Assembly: GCF_014648895.1 (NCBI RefSeq)
Contig: NZ_BMRZ01000003.1
Location: 1,054,001 to 1,118,000 of the forward strand
Direction: 5' to 3'
Source of the DNA: Streptomyces tanashiensis
GTDB taxonomy: Bacteria; Actinomycetota; Actinomycetes; Streptomycetales; Streptomycetaceae
DNA length: 64,000 bases
A program made the position numbers and the translations under genes. Shown piece by piece: positions 43,593-50,309 of this stretch (the first letter of the stretch is position 1; each line of letters opens with the position of its first letter). The notes beneath the pieces were generated by a model, which was not told the origin of the DNA, did not search any database, and saw nothing but the letters and a program-made list of their open reading frames with translations.

Positions 43593-44312
43593 TTGAGCCG
43601 CTCGGTTCTCGTCACCGGAGGAAACCGGGGCATCGGCCTCGCCATCGCCCGCGCGTTCGCCGAGGCCGGCGACAAGGTCGCGATCACGTACCGCTCCGGC
43701 GAGCCCCCGGCCGCCCTGGTCGAGCTCGGCTGCCTTCCCGTCAAGTGCGACATCACCGACGCGGAGCAGGTGGAGACGGCCTACAAGGAGATCGAGGAGA
43801 AGCACGGCCCGGTGGAGGTCCTCGTGGCCAACGCCGGCGTGACGAAGGACCAGCTCCTCATGCGCATGACCGAGGAGGACTTCACGTCCGTCCTCGACAC
43901 CAACCTCACCGGCACCTTCCGGGTCGTCAAGCGTGCCAACCGCGGCATGCTGCGCGCAAAGAAGGGCCGCGTCGTCCTGATCTCCTCGGTCGTCGGCCTG
44001 CTGGGCTCCGCGGGCCAGGCCAACTACGCCGCCTCCAAGGCCGGCCTGGTCGGTTTCGCCCGTTCCCTCGCGCGTGAGCTGGGCTCGCGCAACATCACCT
44101 TCAACGTCGTCGCCCCCGGCTTCGTCGACACCGACATGACCGCGGTGCTCACCGACGAGCAGCGCGCGGGCATCGTGTCCCAGGTGCCGCTGGGCCGCTA
44201 CGCGCAGCCGGAGGAGATCGCCGCGGCGGTGAAGTTCCTCGCCTCCGACGACGCCTCGTACATCACTGGAGCCGTCATCCCGGTTGACGGCGGATTGGGC
44301 ATGGGTCACTGA
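43593..44312 (+). CDS. fabG: 3-oxoacyl-ACP reductase
   Basis: A 239-residue SDR that reduces beta-ketoacyl-ACP with NADPH in fatty acid synthesis. TGGNRGIG is near residue 8, VANAGVTKDQLL matches the NNAG region, the catalytic Ser is in LISSVVGLLG and Tyr-x-x-x-Lys is ANYAASKAGL; the protein ends in VIPVDGGLGMGH. The start is a TTG at 43593 behind AAGGGTGA; in-frame codons further upstream lengthen a non-conserved leader. fabI begins five bases after the stop, so the two are one operon. Confidence 0.94.
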   Translation: MSRSVLVTGGNRGIGLAIARAFAEAGDKVAITYRSGEPPAALVELGCLPVKCDITDAEQVETAYKEIEEKHGPVEVLVANAGVTKDQLLMRMTEEDFTSVLDTNLTGTFRVVKRANRGMLRAKKGRVVLISSVVGLLGSAGQANYAASKAGLVGFARSLARELGSRNITFNVVAPGFVDTDMTAVLTDEQRAGIVSQVPLGRYAQPEEIAAAVKFLASDDASYITGAVIPVDGGLGMGH

Positions 44313-44317
44313 TCACC

Positions 44318-45094
44318 ATGAGCGGAATTCTCGAGGGCAAGCGCATCCTCATCACCGGTGTGCTGATGGAGTCCTCCATCGCCTTCCACGCCGCGAAGCT
44401 GGCCCAGGAGCAGGGTGCGGAGATCATCCTCACCGCCTGGCCCCGGCCGACGCTCACCGAGCGCATCGCCAAGAAGCTGCCCCACCCCGACAAGGTGAAG
44501 GTCCTGGAGCTCGACGTCTCCAACGACGAGCACCTCGCCCGCCTCGAGGGCCAGGTCCGCGAGCACCTGGGCGACCGTCTCGACGGTGTCGTCCACTCCA
44601 TCGGCTTCGCGCCGCAGGACGCGCTCGGCGGCAACTTCCTGAACACGCCGTTCGAGTCCGTGGCCACCGCCATGCACGTCTCCGCCTTCTCCCTGAAGTC
44701 GCTGACCATGGCGCTGCTGCCGCTGATGTCCGAGGGCGGTTCGGTGGTCGGCCTGACCTTCGACGCGCAGTTCGCCTGGCCGCAGTACGACTGGATGGGC
44801 CCGGCCAAGGCCGCCCTGGAGGCCACCAGCCGCTACATGGCGCGCGACCTCGGCAAGCAGAACATCCGTTGCAACCTGATCTCGGCGGGCCCGCTCGGCT
44901 CCATGGCCGCGAAGTCCATCCCGGGCTTCGGCGAGCTGGCCTCGGTCTGGGACACCCGTTCCCCGCTGGCGTGGGACCTCGCGGACCCGGAGCCGGCCGG
45001 CCGCGGCATCGTCGCGCTGCTCTCCGACTGGTTCCCGAAGACCACGGGCGAGATCATCCACGTCGACGGCGGTCTGCACGCGATCGGCGCGTAA
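44318..45094 (+). CDS. fabI: Enoyl-ACP reductase (NADH), InhA-like
   Basis: A 258-residue divergent SDR that performs the last reduction of fatty acid elongation. Markers are ILITGVLMESSIAFHAAKLA at the NAD site, HSIGFAPQDALGG, and the active-site YDWMGPAKAALEA with Tyr and Lys spaced Yx6K as in FabI/InhA. The C-terminal IHVDGGLHAIGA is conserved. It is the target class of isoniazid and triclosan. It is co-transcribed with fabG, and a strong hairpin terminator lies 18 bases past the stop. Confidence 0.95.
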   Translation: MSGILEGKRILITGVLMESSIAFHAAKLAQEQGAEIILTAWPRPTLTERIAKKLPHPDKVKVLELDVSNDEHLARLEGQVREHLGDRLDGVVHSIGFAPQDALGGNFLNTPFESVATAMHVSAFSLKSLTMALLPLMSEGGSVVGLTFDAQFAWPQYDWMGPAKAALEATSRYMARDLGKQNIRCNLISAGPLGSMAAKSIPGFGELASVWDTRSPLAWDLADPEPAGRGIVALLSDWFPKTTGEIIHVDGGLHAIGA

Positions 45095-45112
45095 CCGCTC
45101 GGGACAGCAGGT

Positions 45113-45153
45113 GAGGGCCGTGTGTCCGCCCAGGTGGCGGACACACGGCCCTC
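45113..45153 (+). terminator. Terminator of fabG-fabI
   Basis: Perfect 18-base arms, 45113-45130 (GAGGGCCGTGTGTCCGCC) and 45136-45153, around a five-base loop. It lies 18 bases after the fabI stop. Confidence 0.88.
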
Positions 45154-45252
45154 GCCGTTCCGCAACTCCTGCACGGGTCGAAAAGTAGCCCGAATGACCC
45201 CAGACTGAGGCAGAGCGTGATGTTCTGCTGCTGACGGGGAGGAGGTGCGGGC

Positions 45253-45681
45253 ATGCGCGCGATACCTCAGGGCTTCGGGGCGATCGCCGCCGTCGCCGTA
45301 CTGATCACCGGGACAGCCGTGGCCGCCGAGCTGCGGACCGTTCCCGCCCCTGCCGACGAGCCCCCCGCCACCGCCCCGGCGGCCGAGGGGCCGGAGAACT
45401 TCGGAGCCTCCTGCCGCACCGACGTCGAGGGCTCCCGCGTCACCGCGCACTGCAGCAATCCGTACCCCCGCACCGACCGGATCCGCCTCCACGTCGAGTG
45501 CGACCGCTGGTGGGACGTCGACAGCGACAGCGCCCCCGTGGAGGTCGGACCCGCCGACTACGCCCAGGTCACCGGCCGCTGCTGGAAGGAGGTCCGGTCC
45601 GCCTGGATCACGCACCAGCCCGCGGATCCGGCTCCCGCTCCGGCCCCTGCTCCCGGCTCTCCTCCGGTACGGGGCTCCTGA
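45253..45681 (+). CDS. Secreted small protein with four cysteines
   Basis: A 142-residue protein with a signal peptide (about 1-25, ending TAVAAE). The mature part has a Pro/Ala-rich spacer, then a compact domain with four Cys (SCRTD, AHCSN, VECDRWW and GRCWKE) that can form two disulfides, and a Pro/Ala tail. No family recognised. GGAGGAGG precedes the ATG. Its last 74 bases overlap the 3' end of the FadR-type gene on the other strand. Confidence 0.8.
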   Translation: MRAIPQGFGAIAAVAVLITGTAVAAELRTVPAPADEPPATAPAAEGPENFGASCRTDVEGSRVTAHCSNPYPRTDRIRLHVECDRWWDVDSDSAPVEVGPADYAQVTGRCWKEVRSAWITHQPADPAPAPAPAPGSPPVRGS

Positions 45682-46339
45682 GGCACATGAAGGGGTAGCC
45701 GGCCGCCTCCGTGCCGGCCCGCTCGGCGTCGCCCTCGCGGATCGCGTCCACCAGGCGCGCGTGGTCCATGTGGTTCTCGGGCCGCAGCACCTGCCCCACG
45801 TCGTCGCGCAGCCAGTCCCGCAGCAGATCGCCCAGGTCCGCGTAGAGCTCCGTCAGCACCTCGTTCCCCGAGGCGGCGACGACCGCGTGGTGGAAGGCCG
45901 CGTCGACCGTCACGAACCGCTCCGCGTCCCCGGACTCCCACGCCTCCTCGCGCCGCACGAGCAGCGCGTCCAGCTGCTTCAGGTCCCGCTCCGTGCGCCG
46001 CCCGGCCGCGAACCGGGCCGCGGCGGACTCCAGCGTGGAGCGCAGCTCGGCGACGTGCCGGGGGTCGGAGCCGGCGAAGCGCCGGTGCATGACGCCCGCC
46101 AGCTCGCTGGTGGCGACGACATACGTCCCCGAGCCCTGCCGGATGTCGAGCAGGCCGTTGTGCGCGAGCGCGCGGACCGCCTCGCGCACGGTGTTGCGGG
46201 CGACGCCCAGCTGCTCGACCAGTTCGGGTTCGGTCGGGATGCGCGAACCCACCGGCCACTCGCCGGAGGTGATCTGGTTCCGCAGCTCGGCGATCACCTG
46301 GTCGGAGAGACCGGTGCGCCGGGGGTGACCGAGGGCCAT
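45608..46339 (-). CDS. GntR family regulator, FadR/FCD subfamily
   Basis: A 243-residue regulator. The winged helix (about 10-75) has GLSDQVIAELRNQITSGEWPVGSRIPTEPELVEQLGVARNTVREAVRAL, read in parts, and the wing QGSGTYV. The FCD ligand domain has FVTVDAAFHHAVVAASGN, with the metal/ligand His pair, and a late His in ENHMDHARLVDAI. The last 25 residues are a charged extension overlapping the secreted-protein gene. ATG 46339 has GGAAGG upstream. It is divergent from an MFS gene, with palindromes between, so it probably regulates that transporter. Confidence 0.92.
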   Translation of the reverse strand: MALGHPRRTGLSDQVIAELRNQITSGEWPVGSRIPTEPELVEQLGVARNTVREAVRALAHNGLLDIRQGSGTYVVATSELAGVMHRRFAGSDPRHVAELRSTLESAAARFAAGRRTERDLKQLDALLVRREEAWESGDAERFVTVDAAFHHAVVAASGNEVLTELYADLGDLLRDWLRDDVGQVLRPENHMDHARLVDAIREGDAERAGTEAAGYPFMCLRSPVPEESREQGPEREPDPRAGA

Positions 46340-46363
46340 GGAGCGCCTTCCCATTCGTTCGAG

Positions 46364-46388
46364 ATTGGACAACCAATCATCCCATGAT
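46364..46388. promoter_or_regulatory. Overlapping palindromes between the FadR-type regulator and the MFS gene
   Basis: ATTGG-ACAA-CCAAT (46364-46377) overlaps ATCAT-CCC-ATGAT (46376-46388) in the 63-base divergent region. The first resembles the TGGxxxxCCA core of many FadR-type operators. The sites lie just upstream of the transporter ATG at 46403. Confidence 0.6.
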
Positions 46389-46402
46389 TCTATGATGGCC
46401 TC

Positions 46403-47707
46403 ATGCCTGACGAGCCGAAGACCCTCGACCCCGCCGCACGACCGGCCGGGACCGCCACGGCGGCGCCCACCACAGCCGGGGATTCTCCCGCACCGGACCG
46501 TGCCGCCCCGGCACGCCCCTGGACCCTCGGCCTCGTGTCCGTCGGACTCGTCCTGGCCGCCCTCAACCTGCGCCCCGCGATCACCAGCCTCGGCGCCCTC
46601 CTCGAAGAGGTCAGCGCGGACCTCCACATGAGCGGCACCGTCGCCGGCGTCCTCACCTCGGTGCCCCCGCTGTGCTTCGCGGTCTTCGGCATCACCGCGC
46701 CCCGGCTCGCCCGCCGCTTCGGCCCCGCCGCCGTCGTCTGCGCGGGCATGGCAGCGATCTTCACCGGCCTCGTCCTGCGGCCCTTCGCGACCGGCACCGC
46801 CGCCTTCCTCGCCGCCAGCGCCCTCGCCCTCATGGGCATCGCCGTCAGCAACGTCCTGATGCCCGTCATCGTCAAGCGGTACTTCCCCGACCGCGTCGGC
46901 AGCATGACCGGCCTCTACTCCATGGCGCTCGCCCTCGGCACCTCCGTCGCCGCGGCGGCCACCGTCCCCCTCACCGACGCCCTCGGCGACGGCTGGCGAC
47001 TCGGCCTGGGCGTCTGGGCGGTCATCGCCGCGCTCGCCGTACTGCCCTGGCTCCCGCTCCTGCGCGACCGGGGCGGGAACACGGCACTCCCGGCCGCCGC
47101 CCCCGAAGCCGCACCGGGGGCGCCCGCGCCGCGCATCACCCGCAGCCGCACGGCCTGGGCGCTCGGCGTCTTCTTCGGCCTCCAGGCCACCGGCGCCTAC
47201 ATCACCATGGGCTGGATGCCGCAGATCTTCCGCGACTCCGGCGTCCCCGCCACCACCGCGGGCGTCCTCCTCGCCGTCACCATGGTCATGGGCGTCCCGC
47301 TCGCCTTCGTCATCCCCCGCCTCGCGACCCGGATGAAGAACCAGGGCCCGATCGTCGTCGCGCTCGGCCTGTGCGGGCTCACCGGCTACACCGGACTCTT
47401 CCTCGCCCCCTCCGCCGGAGCCTGGGTCTGGGCGGTGCTCCTCGGCATCTCCAACTGCTCCTTCCCGCTCGCCCTCACGATGATCGGCATGCGCTCGCGC
47501 ACCGGCGCCGGCGTCGTCCGGCTCTCCGCCTTCGCGCAGAGCGTCGGCTACCTCATCTCGATCCCCGGCCCCCTCCTCGTCGGCGTGCTCTACCAGCACA
47601 GCGGCGGCTGGGGACTGCCCATCGCGCTCATGGGCGGGCTGATGGTGCCGCAGATGATCATCGGGTCGCTGGCGGGGAGGGACCGGACGGTCGAGGACGA
47701 ATGCTGA
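46403..47707 (+). CDS. MFS transporter, CynX/NimT type
   Basis: A 434-residue permease with a disordered 40-residue head and 12 helices. VGLVLAALNLRPAITSLGALLEEV is the hallmark of the CynX/NimT (cyanate, 2-nitroimidazole) group; the second half opens TAWALGVFFGLQATGAYITMGWMPQIF. The substrate is unknown. It is divergent from the FadR-type regulator and followed by a 38-residue membrane protein. Confidence 0.92.
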   Translation: MPDEPKTLDPAARPAGTATAAPTTAGDSPAPDRAAPARPWTLGLVSVGLVLAALNLRPAITSLGALLEEVSADLHMSGTVAGVLTSVPPLCFAVFGITAPRLARRFGPAAVVCAGMAAIFTGLVLRPFATGTAAFLAASALALMGIAVSNVLMPVIVKRYFPDRVGSMTGLYSMALALGTSVAAAATVPLTDALGDGWRLGLGVWAVIAALAVLPWLPLLRDRGGNTALPAAAPEAAPGAPAPRITRSRTAWALGVFFGLQATGAYITMGWMPQIFRDSGVPATTAGVLLAVTMVMGVPLAFVIPRLATRMKNQGPIVVALGLCGLTGYTGLFLAPSAGAWVWAVLLGISNCSFPLALTMIGMRSRTGAGVVRLSAFAQSVGYLISIPGPLLVGVLYQHSGGWGLPIALMGGLMVPQMIIGSLAGRDRTVEDEC

Positions 47708-47724
47708 GATGCGAGACTGTTCGC

Positions 47725-47841
47725 ATGCCAGTCCTCGAACCGAATCCCCAGAACGGTCAGAAGAAGCTGCTCGTCGTGCTCGGCGCGATGCTCGGCATCT
47801 CGGTCGTCATCGCCGTCATCGCCTCGTTCGCCTCCCCGTGA
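47725..47841 (+). CDS. 38-residue membrane protein associated with the MFS transporter
   Basis: A very short protein with a polar head (MPVLEPNPQNGQKK) and one hydrophobic helix. I recall a small Streptomyces family described as SGM_5486 transporter-associated that has this form and place; not checked. It starts 17 bases after the transporter stop. It may stabilise or modulate the permease. Confidence 0.75.
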   Translation: MPVLEPNPQNGQKKLLVVLGAMLGISVVIAVIASFASP

Positions 47842-47882
47842 GGTGACCCCCTGAGGTGATCCCCTGAGATCCCCTGAGGTGA
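47839..47882 (+). repeat. Short imperfect tandem repeat TGAGGTGAYCCCC
   Basis: TGAGGTGA begins at 47839, 47852 and 47875, with a shortened TGAGAT unit at 47865, each followed by CCC-rich bases. The first unit includes the stop codon of the 38-residue protein. Confidence 0.7.
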
Positions 47883-47884
47883 TG

Positions 47885-47907
47885 CGCCCCTCGTGCGACG
47901 AGGGGCG
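47885..47907 (+). terminator. Terminator after the MFS operon
   Basis: CGCCCCTCGT (47885-47894) and ACGAGGGGCG (47898-47907) pair perfectly around GCG. It directly follows the tandem repeat and ends the transporter operon. Confidence 0.78.
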
Positions 47908-48052
47908 AGCCCCCGAGGTGGGGCTAACCCCCGCATCCCCTAGGGGGCGGGTCTCAGGGTGAAGTGGGTGGATCACCGGATGGGCCGGAGGACGCGCGGT
48001 CCGTACGTTGGTGACAACGGCGAAAGCGCGGAACTCACCCACGGAGGCGGCC

Positions 48053-48256
48053 ATGTCGGCCCCCACACACCCCGGCATCCGGACCACGGCCACCGGCGTC
48101 GACACCCGGCTGCCCTGGTGGGCCCTCCTCCTCCCGGCAGCCGCCTTCCTCGCCCTCCTGGTGCTCATGGCCGGGTCGGGAGAGGCCCAGGCGACCACGG
48201 GTGACCCCGCGGTCGGCCGGGTCCTCCAGCACCTCTGGCAAACGCTCTCTCTCTGA
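48053..48256 (+). CDS. Small single-helix membrane protein
   Basis: A 67-residue protein with one hydrophobic helix (about residues 20-40, LPWWALLLPAAAFLALLVLM) and a short tail. GGAGG sits six bases before the ATG; an in-frame GTG at 48008 is less likely. Nothing else recognised. It precedes sixA by 35 bases and may be co-transcribed with it. Confidence 0.7.
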   Translation: MSAPTHPGIRTTATGVDTRLPWWALLLPAAAFLALLVLMAGSGEAQATTGDPAVGRVLQHLWQTLSL

Positions 48257-48291
48257 GTCGAAGTGGCCTGTTTCGTGCGAAGCTGTGGACC

Positions 48292-48810
48292 ATGAGCGTC
48301 GATACACCCCGCAGCATCGTGCTCCTCCGGCACGCGAAGGCAGACTGGAACGACGGGTCGGACCACGAGCGACCGCTCGCCGACCGAGGCCGCACGGACG
48401 CCCCCGTGGCCGGCCGCAAGCTCTCCGACAGCGGCATCGCCTTCGACCTGGCCCTCTGCTCGACCGCCGCCCGTACCCGCGAGACCTGGAAACTGGCCGT
48501 CCACGAACTGCCCGTGCGCCCCAAGACGGTGTACGAGGAGCGGATGTACGAGGCCTCCCTCGGCGAGCTCATCGCCCTGGTCAACGAGACCCCGGACACC
48601 GTGAACAACCTTCTGCTCATCGGCCACAACCCCGGCATGCACGCCCTCGCCGACGCCCTGGCGGGCGAATCCGAAGGCGACGTCCTGCCCCGGATGAACC
48701 GCAGCGGCTTCCCGACCTCCGCGTTCGCCGTCGTCACCTTCAACGGCTCCTGGAAGTCCGTGGAGCACGGCGTGGGCAGGCTCGTCGACTTCTGGACCCC
48801 GCACGCCTGA
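48292..48810 (+). CDS. SixA-like histidine phosphatase
   Basis: A 172-residue histidine phosphatase-superfamily protein. The phosphorylated His14 lies in LLRHAKADW (Arg13-His14-Ala), Glu/Arg in LCSTAARTRETW, and the second active-site His in LLIGHNPGMH. It removes phosphate from phosphohistidine or small phospho-substrates; E. coli SixA acts on phosphotransfer proteins. It ends before a strong hairpin shared with serB. Confidence 0.9.
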   Translation: MSVDTPRSIVLLRHAKADWNDGSDHERPLADRGRTDAPVAGRKLSDSGIAFDLALCSTAARTRETWKLAVHELPVRPKTVYEERMYEASLGELIALVNETPDTVNNLLLIGHNPGMHALADALAGESEGDVLPRMNRSGFPTSAFAVVTFNGSWKSVEHGVGRLVDFWTPHA

Positions 48811-48821
48811 TCCCGTACCCC

Positions 48822-48873
48822 GTACGAGGGAGGGCCCGGGTGTCGTCCGACGCCCGGGCCCTCCCTCTCGTAC
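48822..48873. terminator. Long hairpin between sixA-like gene and serB
   Basis: Arms of about 24-26 bases (48822-48845 and 48848-48873) pair with a two-base bulge and one G-T pair. It lies between two convergent stop codons, 12 and 10 bases away. Confidence 0.85.
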
Positions 48874-48882
48874 TCCCCGCGC

Positions 48883-50100
48883 TCAGTGCGGCAGGTCCTC
48901 CTCGCCGATGTCCGCGGCCTCGACCTCTTCGCGCGTGATGCCGAGCAGGTACAGCACGGTGTCCAGGAACGGCACGTTCACCGCCGTGTGCGCCGCCCGA
49001 CGCACCACCGGCTTCGCGTTGAACGCCACGCCGAGCCCGGCCGCGTTCAGCATGTCCAGGTCGTTGGCCCCGTCGCCGATGGCGACGGTCTGCGCCAGCG
49101 GCACCCCCGCCTCCGTGGCGAACCGGCGCAGCAGCCGCGCCTTGCCCGCACGGTCGACGATCTCGCCGGTCACCCGGCCGGTGAGCTTCCCGTCCACGAT
49201 CTCCAGCGTGTTGGCGGAGGCGAAGTCGAGTCCGAGACGCTCCTTCAGGTCGTCCGTGACCTGCGTGAACCCGCCGGAGACGACGCCCACCTGGTAGCCG
49301 AGGCGCTTCAGCGTGCGGATCAGGGTGCGGGCACCGGGTGTCAGACGCACCTCGGAGCGGACCTTGTCGACCACCGAGGCGTCGAGGCCCGCGAGCAGCT
49401 CCACGCGCGCGTGGAGCGACTGCTCGAAGTCCAGCTCGCCGCGCATCGCCGCCGCCGTCACCTCGGCGACCTTGTCCTCGCAGCCCGCGTGCGCGGCGAA
49501 GAGCTCGATCACCTCGTCCTGGATGAGGGTCGAGTCCACGTCCATGACCACGAGCCGCTGGGCCCGCCGGTGCAGACCGGCCGAGACCACGGCCACGTCG
49601 ACCCCGATGCTGTGCGCCTCGGTGGCCAGGGCGGTCCGCAGCGGCTCGGTCCCGCAGCCCGAGACGGCGAACTCGACGGCCGTCACCGGGTACTTCGCGA
49701 GGCGGAAGATGCGGTCGATGTTGCCGCCGCTCTCCGCGATCCTGGCCGCTATGGCCGCCGTCTGCTCGGCGGTGAGCGGGTTGCCGAGCACGGTGACGTG
49801 CGAGCGTCCCTCACCGCGGGGACGGTTGTCGCCCGTGCCGGAGATGATCTCGGCCTGGAGCTTCAGCGACTCGGCCCAGCTGTGGATGGTGGCCCGGAGT
49901 TCGCCCTGCGAGGCGACGGTCGGCTCGGTGACGAGCGCGCACAGGACGAGGCGGCCCCGGGAGACCACCTGCTCGATGTCCACGACGTCGACGGAGTAGG
50001 CGGCGAGGGTGTCGAAGAGTCCCGCGGTGATCCCGGGACGGTCCTTCCCGAAGATCTTGACGAGAAGGGTGGGAACGTCTGAGGTCTGCGATGCGCTCAT
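48883..50100 (-). CDS. serB: Phosphoserine phosphatase with N-terminal ACT domain
   Basis: A 405-residue enzyme catalysing the last step of serine synthesis. An ACT domain (about 10-90, starting TLLVKIFGKDRPGITAGLFD) and a second ACT-like segment (about 100-172) precede the HAD domain. There the nucleophile is Asp187 and the acid Asp189 in MDVDSTLIQDE; GVVSGGFTQV carries motif II, and GDGANDLDML motif III. The ACT part suggests amino-acid feedback. ATG 50100 gives the full ACT domain. Confidence 0.94.
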   Translation of the reverse strand: MSASQTSDVPTLLVKIFGKDRPGITAGLFDTLAAYSVDVVDIEQVVSRGRLVLCALVTEPTVASQGELRATIHSWAESLKLQAEIISGTGDNRPRGEGRSHVTVLGNPLTAEQTAAIAARIAESGGNIDRIFRLAKYPVTAVEFAVSGCGTEPLRTALATEAHSIGVDVAVVSAGLHRRAQRLVVMDVDSTLIQDEVIELFAAHAGCEDKVAEVTAAAMRGELDFEQSLHARVELLAGLDASVVDKVRSEVRLTPGARTLIRTLKRLGYQVGVVSGGFTQVTDDLKERLGLDFASANTLEIVDGKLTGRVTGEIVDRAGKARLLRRFATEAGVPLAQTVAIGDGANDLDMLNAAGLGVAFNAKPVVRRAAHTAVNVPFLDTVLYLLGITREEVEAADIGEEDLPH

Positions 50101-50309
50101 GGTGGTTCCACCGTATCGGGCACCGTGTGCCACCCGACTCCCCGTCCCGCCCTGCGGACACCCGAGTGGTCCAGGGCTTGACCCGAAGGTCTTCACGCGG
50201 CCCGACTTTCCGATACGGGACCGGGCCTGAAATAGTTCCCCAGGATGATTCGCCATCCCTGGACTCCCGAAGACGGGGGTACATCGGGGGACAAGTAGTG
50301 GGGCATGGA

